The notes beneath the pieces are model-generated. The model searched no databases. It had not been told where the DNA came from and saw nothing but the letters and a program-made list of their open reading frames with translations. The position numbers and the translations under genes are program-made. Positions 6,324-13,794 of a DNA stretch of 19,540 bases are shown here, one piece after another; within the stretch, counting starts at the first letter, position 1; every line of letters starts with the position of its first letter. Source of the DNA: JBBPXY01 sp038200435 (GTDB lineage: Bacteria > Actinomycetota > Thermoleophilia > Solirubrobacterales > Solirubrobacteraceae); contig JBBPXY010000054.1 in NCBI GenBank assembly GCA_038200435.1, positions 1 to 19,540 on the forward strand. Reading direction: 5' to 3'.

Positions 6324-6821
6324 GTGAGCCTTCCCCAGGTCGTATCGAGAGATGAATGGCTGGCCGCCCGCAAAGCCCTTGCTGGCCGAAGAGGCGCTCA
6401 CCCGCAGGTCGAGGTCTCGCGCGCGCCGCTCGAGAAGATCGAGCGCTACAAGGCGCGGAAGGGCTGGACGTTCCCGTGGTACTCCTCGCACGGCAGCGAC
6501 TTCAACTACGACTTCCACGTCACGCTCAACGAGTCCGTGGCACCCGTGGAGTACAACTACCGGACCGCCGCCGAGTTCGCCGAGGCGGGCGCGCCCTTCG
6601 ACCCGGCCGACCAGCCGATGGAGATGCCTGGGACGAGCTACTTCCTGCGCGACGGCGACCGGGTCTTCCACACCTACTCGAACTTCGCGCGCGGAGTCGA
6701 GATGACCGGCGGCTCCTACTACTGGCTCGACCTCACCGCGCTCGGCCGGCAGGAGGAGTGGGAGGAGCCCAAGGGCCGCGCCGACGATGCCCGCGCGGGG
6801 CATCCGGACTTCGCGTCCTGA
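6324..6821 (+). CDS. DUF899 family protein with internal deletion
   Basis: The GTG at 6324 is preceded by gaaggga with a six-base gap and gives a 165-residue protein. It starts like a DUF899 thioredoxin-fold protein (SLPQVVSRDEWLAARKAL) and from SRAPLEKIERYKARKGWTFPW onward is an excellent match to the C-terminal half (SSHGSDFNYDFHVTL, PVEYNYR, VFHTYSNFARG, YYWLDLTALGR). Intact members are about 220-250 residues; here roughly 70 residues between the N-terminal helix and SRAPL are missing, including the segment that normally carries the CxxC-like motif. The short bridge AGRRGAHPQVEV looks out of frame: the next frame over 6375-6410 reads LLAEEALTRR, as the family would. The protein is probably non-functional or altered. 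It precedes the MoaD-like gene by nine bases. Confidence 0.82.
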   Translation: MSLPQVVSRDEWLAARKALAGRRGAHPQVEVSRAPLEKIERYKARKGWTFPWYSSHGSDFNYDFHVTLNESVAPVEYNYRTAAEFAEAGAPFDPADQPMEMPGTSYFLRDGDRVFHTYSNFARGVEMTGGSYYWLDLTALGRQEEWEEPKGRADDARAGHPDFAS

Positions 6822-6830
6822 CCGAAGACC

Positions 6831-7091
6831 ATGCCCCTCGTCCGACTCCGTGCTCCCCTCAAGTCGCGCGCCGGCGACCGCGCCGAACACGACGTCGAGG
6901 GCGCCACGGTGATCGAGCTCTTGCGCGAGCTCGAGCGCGCCCACTCCGATCTCGCCGGTTGGATCCTCGACGAGCAAGGTGCGGTGCGCCGTCACATCAA
7001 CGTCTACGTCAACGGAGAGCGCGCGCGGGAGGACGCCCCGGTGGGGCCGGCCGACCGCGTCGACGTGCTCCCCGCGATTTCGGGAGGATGA
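6831..7091 (+). CDS. MoaD/ThiS-like ubiquitin-fold protein ending in Gly-Gly
   Basis: This 86-residue beta-grasp protein has the pattern of sulfur carriers: first strand VRLRAPLKSRAG, helix ATVIELLRELERAHSDLAGWIL, then HINVYVNGERARE and the final ADRVDVLPAISGG. The C-terminal GG is the site adenylated and thiocarboxylated by MoeB/ThiF-type E1 enzymes, or used for conjugation in SAMP/Urm1-type systems. No MoaE, MoeB or ThiG gene is nearby, so it is not an obvious molybdopterin or thiamine gene. Instead the next gene, four bases downstream, encodes an Asp-box propeller protein, suggesting a dedicated pair. The ATG at 6831 has only a weak gaag upstream and may rely on coupling to the DUF899 gene. 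Confidence 0.85.
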   Translation: MPLVRLRAPLKSRAGDRAEHDVEGATVIELLRELERAHSDLAGWILDEQGAVRRHINVYVNGERAREDAPVGPADRVDVLPAISGG

Positions 7092-7095
7092 ACGC

Positions 7096-8163
7096 ATGAC
7101 CGAACTTCTGGTGGCGACGAAGAAGGGCCTGTTCGTGCTCGAGGGCGAGCCGGAGACTGGCTTCGAGCTCACGACGCGCGCCTTTGCCGGCGAGCCCGTG
7201 GAGTTCGCGCTGCGCGATCCGCGTACGAATCGGCTGCTCGCCGCGGTGACCTCGCCGTTCTACGGGCCGAAGCTCTGGTACGCGGACGAGGCCGGTGCCG
7301 AATGGGAGCAGGCTTCCGGCGTCGAGCTGCCCGAGGGCGGCGAGCAGTCGCTCGAGCGCATCTGGGTGATCGAAGCGGGCGAGGACGAGCAGACGGTCTA
7401 CGCGGGCGGCGACCCCGGCGTGCTCTTCGCGAGCAGCGACGGCGGGAAGTCGTGGGAGCTCAACCGCGCTCTCTGGGAGGACCCGACTCGCCCCGAGTGG
7501 CAGGCAGGCGGTGGAGGGCTCTGCCTGCATTCGATCGTCCCCTGGCCGGGCGAGCCGGCCCGCCTCGCCATCGCCATTTCCGCCGCCGGCGTTTGGCTCA
7601 CTGACGACGCGGGGCAGAGCTGGACACGAGGCGGCGCGGGCATCGTCCCGGGCTATCTCCCGGAGGAGGCGCAGACCAAGGCGATCCCGCTCTGCGTGCA
7701 CAACATGCACCGCGCCCCGGAGCGGCCCGAGCGGATGTTCATGCAGTTCCACGGCGGCGTCTACCGCTCAGACGACGCCGGCCACAACTGGACCGACATC
7801 GCACCCGGGCTCCCGTCCGACTTCGGGTTCCCGATGGAGATCGATCCGGCCGACCCGGATAGCGCGTTCGTCATCCCGCTGACCGCCGATACCGACCGGG
7901 TCACGCCTGAGGGCCGTGTGCGCGTATACGAGACCCGGGACGCGGGCACAAGCTGGACCGAGCGCGGAGAAGGGCTCCCCGGTTCCGATGCCTACCTGAC
8001 GATCCTGCGCCAGGCGTTCACCCGGGCGGGCCGGGGTGAGTCGCTCGAGCTCTACTTCGGCTCGACGTCAGGAGACGTCTTCGCCTCGGGCGATGGCGGG
8101 CGCAGCTGGTCTACCGCCGCGGCTCATCTGCCGCCGGTCTACGCGGTGCGGGCCAGCTCCTAA
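7096..8163 (+). CDS. Asp-box (BNR) beta-propeller protein, sialidase/VPS10-like
   Basis: This 355-residue protein starts MTELLVATKKGLFVLEG, with gggagg eight bases before the ATG. It carries five Asp-box motifs of the S/T-x-D-x-G-x-x-W type: SSDGGKSW 113-120, TDDAGQSW 169-176, SDDAGHNW 225-232, TRDAGTSW 280-287 and SGDGGRSW 331-338, plus a weak one near 63-70. Spacing of about 50-56 residues fits blades of a beta-propeller. No signal peptide is seen, so it should be cytoplasmic, unlike true secreted sialidases. The sialidase arginine triad is not obvious, so the common label exo-alpha-sialidase is doubtful. Tight coupling to the MoaD-like gene suggests a shared function. The biochemical role is unknown. 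Confidence 0.85.
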   Translation: MTELLVATKKGLFVLEGEPETGFELTTRAFAGEPVEFALRDPRTNRLLAAVTSPFYGPKLWYADEAGAEWEQASGVELPEGGEQSLERIWVIEAGEDEQTVYAGGDPGVLFASSDGGKSWELNRALWEDPTRPEWQAGGGGLCLHSIVPWPGEPARLAIAISAAGVWLTDDAGQSWTRGGAGIVPGYLPEEAQTKAIPLCVHNMHRAPERPERMFMQFHGGVYRSDDAGHNWTDIAPGLPSDFGFPMEIDPADPDSAFVIPLTADTDRVTPEGRVRVYETRDAGTSWTERGEGLPGSDAYLTILRQAFTRAGRGESLELYFGSTSGDVFASGDGGRSWSTAAAHLPPVYAVRASS

Positions 8164-8195
8164 GCCTTCTGCGCCCGATCCATCGAGGGGGACTG

Positions 8196-8699
8196 GTGGT
8201 AAGCCCGGAGTTCTCGTTGCGGCCGGCCGTCGACGCGGACCGCGAGGTGCTGCTCGCCATCTACACCTCGACCCGGGAGAGCGAGCTCGCCATCCTGGCG
8301 TGGAGCGAGGAGCGGAAACGAGAGTTCCTCGAGCTGCAGTCCCGGTTTCAGGACCTGCAGTACCGCAGCCGCTATCCCGACGCGGCCTTTGACGTCGTCG
8401 TGTCGCGAGGTCGGGCGGCAGGCCGGCTCTACGTCGATCGCTCCGGGCCTGGGATCCACGTCATAGATGTCGCGCTGCTGCCCGCGCACCGCGGATCGGG
8501 CCTGGGCACCGCACTGCTCGAGGTAATCGTGAGCGAGGCGGATGCGACCGGCCGTACGTTGACGCTGTCGGTCGAGGGCCAGAACCGAGTCCGGTCGCTG
8601 TACGAGCGCTTGGGTTTTCGCGCCGTCGAGGAAACCGGCGTCTACGTGCGAATGGAACGCGACCCGCGTCCGGCGGGCGAGAGCGGCTACCCGCCGTGA
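8196..8699 (+). CDS. GNAT family N-acetyltransferase
   Basis: This 167-residue acyl-CoA N-acyltransferase starts at GTG 8196, five bases after gagggg. The acetyl-CoA-binding motif A is HVIDVALLPAHRGSGLGTALL, with RGSGLG at 99-104. Motif B follows as LSVEGQNRVRSLYERLGF with the usual LYERLGF ending near 135-141. The N-terminal half (LRPAVDADREVLLAIYTSTRE) is typical for acceptor binding. The acceptor is unknown. It begins 32 bases after the propeller gene and could be the last gene of that run. Its 3' end overlaps the convergent esterase gene by 13 bases. Confidence 0.9.
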   Translation: MVSPEFSLRPAVDADREVLLAIYTSTRESELAILAWSEERKREFLELQSRFQDLQYRSRYPDAAFDVVVSRGRAAGRLYVDRSGPGIHVIDVALLPAHRGSGLGTALLEVIVSEADATGRTLTLSVEGQNRVRSLYERLGFRAVEETGVYVRMERDPRPAGESGYPP

Positions 8700-10882
8700 A
8701 CAGTGCGCCCACAACCGGGCAGCGCCACGGCCAGCGGGCCGTCGCTGTGAATCGTCACCGTCGCCTGGCAGTTCACGTGGGCACGGCGGACGTCCAGTGA
8801 CGCGCTCGCGACATTGTTCGCGGTGACGTCGACCCGGTTGCTCGCAGCCGTGTGTGGCGCGGCGCCCCAGGTCTTGAACTGGCGGGCGAAGGTGAGCGGG
8901 CCGAGATAGCCGCCCGTCAGCGTGCCCGTGCCGAGCTGCCTGTTCGAGACCGGCGGGTCTCCGATGCCGAACCCGCGCGAGACCGCATCGATCTGGCCCG
9001 ACGAGCCGCCGCGGAGCTTGACGCCCGAGACCCAGTAGGCGTGGTTGCCGACGAGCCGCAGGTTGCCGTGGTCGCGCCCGGTGTTGGCGACATAGGTGAC
9101 GTGCGCCGGGTTGCGGTTGACCTGGGCCGTTCCCAGGAAGTTCGCCGCGGGCAGATACTGGTCGTTGACGGCCAGCTCGAGGTGGTTGGGGAAGAGGGGG
9201 GAGCACTTGCTGTTGGCGCAGGGCTCGTAGGCGTCGAGCTCGTAGCGGTAGCCGAGCGAGTCGAGCTTGTTCGCGGTCTGCGTGTAGCCGGGCGCCTGCA
9301 CCAGCTCATCCCCGATGTTGTTCCACATGAGCACCGGCACGTTGCGTAGCGAAGCGAGCACGGTGTTGTCCATCTCGTCGCCCACCGTCGGCTGGGCGCG
9401 CGCGAACAGGTCGGGGAACTGGGCTCCGAGCTTGAAGGTGCCGATGCCGCCCATCGAGTAGCCGGTGATCGCGGTGTAGGAGGCGTCGAGGCGATAGCGC
9501 CGCGCCACGTCGGCCCACACGTCGAAGACGTCGGCGGCGCCGTAGTTCTCGTAGAACTCGTCGGGGCCGCGTGCCTCGGGGGTGATGACGATCGAGCCCG
9601 GTCCGCGCTCGCCGAACTGAGACTGGTTGCGCGACGAGAGGTACTGGTTGTAGTTGGCGGACAGCGAGTGGAGCAGGAGGGTCAGCCCGAAGCCGGCCTT
9701 CGGCGCGCGCTTACGCGGGATGTAGATCGCGTAGGGCTCCAGGCGGCCGCGGTACTGCCCGCCGCACGTGGACTGCTTGGCGAGGCACTGCTCGGAGAAG
9801 TCGGTGCCCTGGGCAGTCTCGAAGTGGCTGGGGAGGATGCGGTCGATCGCGCCGACCCGCGGCACGGCGTGCTCGTCGTGCACGCGGCGCGCAAGCTTGT
9901 GGAACGAGATATCCGCGTACATCGCGGAGATGTCGCCGGCGGCGAGCGCGTTGCCCTGCTGGCGATCGCGCCACCACGCCGGGTTGGTGACCGCCGCAGT
10001 GCTCTCGGTCACGCTCGGCGCGGGCTCGCGGCGGCGGAAGGCGAGGTTGAAGAACGCTGCGGGGTTGGCGGTACCGCCGGCGCCGCCAGGGTGAGTGGCG
10101 TCGGCGCTCGCCCCGGGCACCAGGTAGCGGTTGGCCGCCCGGTCCCAGAGGCCCACGCCCGCGGCCATGCGCACGATGCTCAGATGAGGGTTCCACTGCC
10201 GGTGGGCGACTGTGACCTCGATCTGGCGGCGGCGTGCGTCGATGCGCACGCGCGGGGCCGCGCCGCGGAGGCGCTTGCCCGAGATGGCGCTCACGAGCTC
10301 CGCCGCCACGCGCGAGCCCGACGGCCGGACGGTGAGGAAGTACCGCGCGGGCGCCTTGACGTTGGCGCCGTGCGGGAAGGCTCGCAACGGCCCGCCGCGC
10401 TTGCCGCCGATGGCGATCGTGAAGGCGGTGAGCAGACGGTTCTTGTAGGTGTTCAGCGTTACCCGGAAGGCGGTGGCGGTGCGCAGCGGCTTGACCCGGA
10501 ACTCCACGAGGTCGGCAGCGTTGCCGGCGTAGGCCGCGTCGGTGGGATAGGTGTAGGTGCCGTTCTGCTTGGAGAACAGATTGCCGCCCATGCGCGGGTC
10601 GCCCGGATCGTTCTGCAGGTGCGCGCCGTTGTCGTCGTACAGGTAGTCCTGGTAGAGCAGCTCGCCGCCGCGGTAGGCGATGCCGCCCGAGACCAGGATC
10701 GGCGAGGCGCGCCACGGCGCGCGGTTGGTGAGCTGCGGAGCGGCCGCCGGGCCGCTGTAGAGCAGATCGGGGCCGGGGCGCGGGCCCGAGCCCGTGTAGA
10801 GCGAGTGGGAGCGGGCCGAGGCTTGGCCGGGAGCACCGGCAAGAGCGAACAGGACCGCGATGGCGAGAAGGGCGCGCTTCAC
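8687..10882 (-). CDS. Large secreted esterase / PHB-depolymerase-like alpha/beta hydrolase
   Basis: This 731-residue protein starts at GTG 10882, with a signal peptide (KR then LLAIAVLFALAGAPG, cleavage likely after ASA near residue 23). Residues about 30-300 form an extracellular beta-rich region with no motif I recognise (GGELLYQDYLYDDNGAH near 72-88). From about 380 a catalytic domain follows: YAIYIPRKRAPKAGF, LLLHSLSANYNQY (oxyanion region), and GYSMGG at 474-479 with nucleophile Ser476. This looks like the feruloyl-esterase/PHB-depolymerase/esterase-D type. FPNHLEL near 575 may carry the His. The last 150 residues form another beta-rich module ending CGRTVHGG. Cysteine pairs fit an exported protein. 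A TACTTT box eight bases before GTG suggests a leaderless transcript. Substrate unknown. Confidence 0.83.
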   Translation of the reverse strand: MKRALLAIAVLFALAGAPGQASARSHSLYTGSGPRPGPDLLYSGPAAAPQLTNRAPWRASPILVSGGIAYRGGELLYQDYLYDDNGAHLQNDPGDPRMGGNLFSKQNGTYTYPTDAAYAGNAADLVEFRVKPLRTATAFRVTLNTYKNRLLTAFTIAIGGKRGGPLRAFPHGANVKAPARYFLTVRPSGSRVAAELVSAISGKRLRGAAPRVRIDARRRQIEVTVAHRQWNPHLSIVRMAAGVGLWDRAANRYLVPGASADATHPGGAGGTANPAAFFNLAFRRREPAPSVTESTAAVTNPAWWRDRQQGNALAAGDISAMYADISFHKLARRVHDEHAVPRVGAIDRILPSHFETAQGTDFSEQCLAKQSTCGGQYRGRLEPYAIYIPRKRAPKAGFGLTLLLHSLSANYNQYLSSRNQSQFGERGPGSIVITPEARGPDEFYENYGAADVFDVWADVARRYRLDASYTAITGYSMGGIGTFKLGAQFPDLFARAQPTVGDEMDNTVLASLRNVPVLMWNNIGDELVQAPGYTQTANKLDSLGYRYELDAYEPCANSKCSPLFPNHLELAVNDQYLPAANFLGTAQVNRNPAHVTYVANTGRDHGNLRLVGNHAYWVSGVKLRGGSSGQIDAVSRGFGIGDPPVSNRQLGTGTLTGGYLGPLTFARQFKTWGAAPHTAASNRVDVTANNVASASLDVRRAHVNCQATVTIHSDGPLAVALPGCGRTVHGG

Positions 10883-10922
10883 GACTTCGGAAAGTAGCGC
10901 CCCGGCGCGCGCCCTGCGCCGC

Positions 10923-11285
10923 TCACTCCCCGTAGGGCTTGTACCGGTGGTGCAGCATGAGGTCGTTGCCGTCGGGGTCGCGGAAGAGCGCCATGTGGCA
11001 GACGCCGGTGTCGAACGTCTCCCCGAGGAACTCGACGCCCTTGCCCTCGAGCTCGGTGCGCGCCGCGGCGACGTCGTCGACGTGCAGGGCGGGATGAGCG
11101 TTGCGCTGCGGGGCGAAGTTCATCCCCATCTTCTCCGGCTCCCAGATGCCGAAGCACGTCTCACCGGCCCAGCAGTCGTAGTTGGCCTTGTCGTCGGGCC
11201 TCAGACCCAGCGTGTCGATGTAGAAGGCGCGGGCGCGGTCCGCGTCTTGTGAAGGGATGCCGATGAAGTCGAGCTTGGAGATCAT
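10923..11285 (-). CDS. VOC family protein (glyoxalase/bleomycin-resistance/dioxygenase fold)
   Basis: This 120-residue single VOC unit has two beta-alpha-beta-beta-beta modules: KLDFIGIPSQDADRARAFYIDTLGL at the start, HPALHVDDVAAARTELEGKG in the middle, and MALFRDPDGNDLMLHHRY at the end with the usual FRDPDGN turn and probable metal ligands. Such proteins bind or convert small molecules. The specific reaction cannot be named. The ATG at 11285 follows a TACGAT box by six bases on the minus strand, in a 34-base divergent promoter region shared with the DUF1697 gene. Confidence 0.9.
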   Translation of the reverse strand: MISKLDFIGIPSQDADRARAFYIDTLGLRPDDKANYDCWAGETCFGIWEPEKMGMNFAPQRNAHPALHVDDVAAARTELEGKGVEFLGETFDTGVCHMALFRDPDGNDLMLHHRYKPYGE

Positions 11286-11319
11286 GCCCTGATCGTAGTG
11301 GCGCGAGTAGGGTCGTGTC
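11286..11319. promoter_or_regulatory. 34-base divergent intergenic region with two leaderless-type -10 boxes
   Basis: On the minus strand TACGAT (11297-11292) lies six bases from the VOC ATG. On the plus strand TAGGGT (11308-11313) lies six bases from the DUF1697 GTG. Both transcripts would start at the start codon, and any -35 contacts would lie near or inside the opposite gene. Simultaneous binding of two polymerases is hard to imagine, so the genes may be coupled in opposite senses. Confidence 0.45.
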
Positions 11320-11862
11320 GTGCGCTATGTCGCCTTCCTCCGCGGCATCAACGTCGGCGGGCATCGCGTCTCCAAAGAGCAGTTTCAAGCGCTCTTCGCG
11401 GAGATGGGGTTCGCCGATCCGGTCACCTTTCGCGCCAGCGGCAACGTGATCTTCGACGCGCTCGAGCGTGACGGCGAGGCCGCGATCACGAGCCGGATCG
11501 AGGAGCGCCTGGAGAAGTCGCTCGGCTACGCGGTGCCGACTTTCGTCCGCTCGGCGCCCGAGGTGAAGGCGATCGCCGCCCACGAGCCTTTCGAGGAGGA
11601 CGTTGTTGAGGCCTCGGCGGGCAAGCTCCAGGTCGGGTTGCTGAGAGACAAGCCGAGCGCGGCAGCACGCAAGAAGGTGCTCGCGCTCGCCACCGACGAG
11701 GACCCGCTGGACATCCGCGCGCGCGAGGTCTACTGGCTGCCGAGCGGAGGCCTGCTTGAGTCGGCACTCGACCTGAAGGCCATCGACGCCGTGCTCGGCG
11801 TCACGACCCGGCGCACCGCGGGCACTATGGAGCAGATCGCGGCGAAGAAGCTGGGGGAGTGA
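11320..11862 (+). CDS. DUF1697 protein
   Basis: This 180-residue protein begins MRYVAFLRGINVGGHRVSKEQ, the signature of DUF1697, with the following FAEMGFADPVTFRASGNVIFDA typical of the family. Length (about 175-185) and order are normal. The function is unknown; no catalytic site is established for the family. The GTG start at 11320 directly follows a -10-like box without a ribosome-binding site. It overlaps nothing and ends one base before the spacer of the next start (TGA, c, GTG), so the HD-domain gene is translationally coupled to it. Confidence 0.92.
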   Translation: MRYVAFLRGINVGGHRVSKEQFQALFAEMGFADPVTFRASGNVIFDALERDGEAAITSRIEERLEKSLGYAVPTFVRSAPEVKAIAAHEPFEEDVVEASAGKLQVGLLRDKPSAAARKKVLALATDEDPLDIRAREVYWLPSGGLLESALDLKAIDAVLGVTTRRTAGTMEQIAAKKLGE

Positions 11863-11863
11863 C

Positions 11864-12532
11864 GTGTCCGAAGCCTTCACCGACACCCCGTTGCTGACCG
11901 AGCGCTTCGACGCGGCGCTCGTGCATGCCACGCGCCACCACGCGCGGCAGCTGCGCAAGGGCACGCCGGTGCCGTACACGGCGCACCTGCTCGCCGTCGC
12001 CTCGCTGGTGCTCGAGATGCAGGGCGATGAGGACGAGGCGATCGCCGGCCTTCTGCATGACGTGGTGGAGGATGGCGGCGGGTCGAAGGCGCTAGTGGAG
12101 ATCGAGGAGCTGTTCGGGCCCGGGGTGGCGGCGATCGTCCTCGACAACAGCGACTCCGTCGACGAGGGCGAGAAGAAGGGCCCGTGGTTTCAGCGCAAGC
12201 GGGCCTACATCGACGCATTTCCGCACAAGGCACCGGCGTCGTTGCGCGTCTCGCTGGCCGACAAGCTGCACAACGCGCGCTCGATCCTCATCGACTACCG
12301 CACTCACGGAGACGCGTTGTGGGCGCGCTTCCGGCAGGGACAGGGTCTCGCCACGCGTGTCTACTACCGCGAGCTCGCCGCCGCCTTCGAGCGCGAGCGT
12401 GAGCGCCTCGGCGAGGGCGCCGCGCCGGCGGTCGGCGAGCTCCGGCGCACGGTCGACGCGATCACGGCGCTGGCCGTGGAGCATCAGGGGCCGGATACGC
12501 ACGATCTCTTCCGGCAACGCGATTGGAGCTAG
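11864..12532 (+). CDS. HD-domain phosphohydrolase, RelA/SpoT-hydrolase-like
   Basis: This 222-residue metal-dependent hydrolase has the HD pattern: HATRHHARQLRKGTPVPYTAHLL (His pair near 25-26, His41), LLHDVVED with His65-Asp66, and LADKLHNARSIL with Asp133. The RKG-x-PY-x-AH and ADKLHN motifs are those of (p)ppGpp hydrolase domains of the SpoT/MESH1 kind. There is no synthetase domain, so it may be a stand-alone alarmone or nucleotide 3'-pyrophosphohydrolase. GTG 11864 has ggggga upstream inside the end of DUF1697, consistent with coupling. The substrate is inferred from motif only. Confidence 0.88.
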   Translation: MSEAFTDTPLLTERFDAALVHATRHHARQLRKGTPVPYTAHLLAVASLVLEMQGDEDEAIAGLLHDVVEDGGGSKALVEIEELFGPGVAAIVLDNSDSVDEGEKKGPWFQRKRAYIDAFPHKAPASLRVSLADKLHNARSILIDYRTHGDALWARFRQGQGLATRVYYRELAAAFERERERLGEGAAPAVGELRRTVDAITALAVEHQGPDTHDLFRQRDWS

Positions 12533-12542
12533 GGTCGAGCCG

Positions 12543-12944
12543 ATGGGCGTCCCCGGCGGCTTCGCGACCTACGAGGATCAGGGCCCGTTCCTCGACCACG
12601 TCGGCCCGATCCAAGTGCGCGACGAAGGCGACGAGCGCACCTTCGGCCTGCAGGCCGAAGAGCGGCACGCCAACCACCGCGGCACCGTGCAGGGGGGCCT
12701 GCTCTCCACCTTCGCGGACTTCGCGGTCGGTCGCGCCATCGAGGCCGACGCCGACGACGGCAAGCCGCGTGCGACCGCGTCGCTCACCGTCGACTTCCTC
12801 AAGCCGGCGAACCCGGGTGACTGGATCGAGGCCAAGGCGCGCGTTGACCGGGTCGGCGGCACGCTCGCGTTCGCCGACTGCTCTCTGACCGTCGACGGCG
12901 CCGAGATCGTGCGTGCACGCGCCGTGTTCGTCGTCGCGGGCTAA
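12543..12944 (+). CDS. PaaI-type hotdog thioesterase
   Basis: This 133-residue single hotdog-fold protein carries NHRGTVQGGLLSTFADFAVG, the HGG...D-type active-site helix (His45, Asp59) of PaaI/YigI-type acyl-CoA thioesterases, followed by the strand TASLTVDFLKPANPGDWIEAKARV. It hydrolyses acyl-CoA thioesters, but which ones is unknown. The frame is open further upstream inside the HD gene, but the ATG at 12543 fits the usual start. A TAGGGT box (12530-12535) that contains the HD stop codon stands seven bases before it, so an internal leaderless promoter is possible. Confidence 0.9.
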   Translation: MGVPGGFATYEDQGPFLDHVGPIQVRDEGDERTFGLQAEERHANHRGTVQGGLLSTFADFAVGRAIEADADDGKPRATASLTVDFLKPANPGDWIEAKARVDRVGGTLAFADCSLTVDGAEIVRARAVFVVAG

Positions 12945-12954
12945 AGGGCGGCAC

Positions 12955-13794
12955 ATGCGCTTCGGCATCGGCTGCTTCGCGACGGACGAGGGCCCGAACC
13001 CCGCCGATCTCGCACGCCTCGTCGAGGAGCGGGGGTTCGAGTCGATCTTCTTCACCGAGCACACCCACATCCCGGCCTCGCGGGATACGCCATGGCCGGT
13101 GGGTGGCGAGCTGCCGCGCGAGTACGCGCGCACGTATGACCCGATGGTTGCCCTCACCGCCGCGGCCGGCGTAACCGAGAAGCTGCTGCTCGGCACCGCC
13201 GTCTGCCTCGTCGCGCAGCGCGACCCGATCCTCACCGCCAAGGAGGTGGCGAGCATCGACCGGCTCTCGGGCGGTCGCGTTCTGTTCGGCGTCGGGGCCG
13301 GATGGAACGAGGAGGAGATGCGCGACCACGGCACCGACCCGTCGCGCCGCTTCGGGATCATGCGCGAGCGCGTCGAGGCGATGCGGGCGATCTGGACTCA
13401 GGACGAAGCTTCCTACCACGGCGACCACGTGGAGTTCGACGCGGTGTGGTGCTGGCCCAAGCCGGTGCAGTCCCCGCATCCTCCAGTGCTCGTGGGAGGC
13501 AATGGGCGCGGGGTGCTTGATCGCGTGCTCTCGTACGGGAACGAGTGGCTCCCGAATCGCGTCGGCGATGACGAGAAGCTGCTCGGCCGGGTGGCCGACC
13601 TGCGGGCTCGCGGCGATGAGACGGGGCGCGGCCCGATCCCGACAACGTTGTGCAACTCGCCTACCGAGCCCGAGCTGCTCGAGCGCTACTCCAGCGCGGG
13701 CGTGCACCGGTTCGTCTTCTGGCTGCGCCACGGCGACGCGGCGGAGGTCGAGCGCCGGCTTGATCGCCTCGCAGACGCGGTCGACGGCCTCTAG
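12955..13794 (+). CDS. LLM-class flavin-dependent oxidoreductase (F420-type)
   Basis: This 279-residue luciferase-like monooxygenase-fold protein has MRFGIGCFATDEGPNPADLARLVEERGFESIFFTEH at the start, then LLLGTAVCLVAQRDPILTAKEVASIDRLSGGRVLFGVGAGWNEEE near 80-125, which is the conserved core, and HPPVLVGGNG near 180. The short one-domain form with this LGTAVC/GVGAGW pattern is typical of actinobacterial F420-dependent enzymes, though FMN cannot be excluded from sequence alone. The start ATG 12955 has aaaggg six bases upstream. It overlaps the convergent flavoprotein stop by four bases (ctag). Confidence 0.9.
   Translation: MRFGIGCFATDEGPNPADLARLVEERGFESIFFTEHTHIPASRDTPWPVGGELPREYARTYDPMVALTAAAGVTEKLLLGTAVCLVAQRDPILTAKEVASIDRLSGGRVLFGVGAGWNEEEMRDHGTDPSRRFGIMRERVEAMRAIWTQDEASYHGDHVEFDAVWCWPKPVQSPHPPVLVGGNGRGVLDRVLSYGNEWLPNRVGDDEKLLGRVADLRARGDETGRGPIPTTLCNSPTEPELLERYSSAGVHRFVFWLRHGDAAEVERRLDRLADAVDGL

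Noticed and set aside
7096..8163. Labelling the propeller protein a sialidase
   Set aside because: Asp-boxes alone do not make a sialidase; the catalytic arginine triad, Tyr/Glu pair and a signal peptide are not evident.
9668..10897. Plus-strand open frame of 409 codons
   Set aside because: It is opposite the secreted esterase, repetitive in Arg/Val/Ala, with no recognisable fold.
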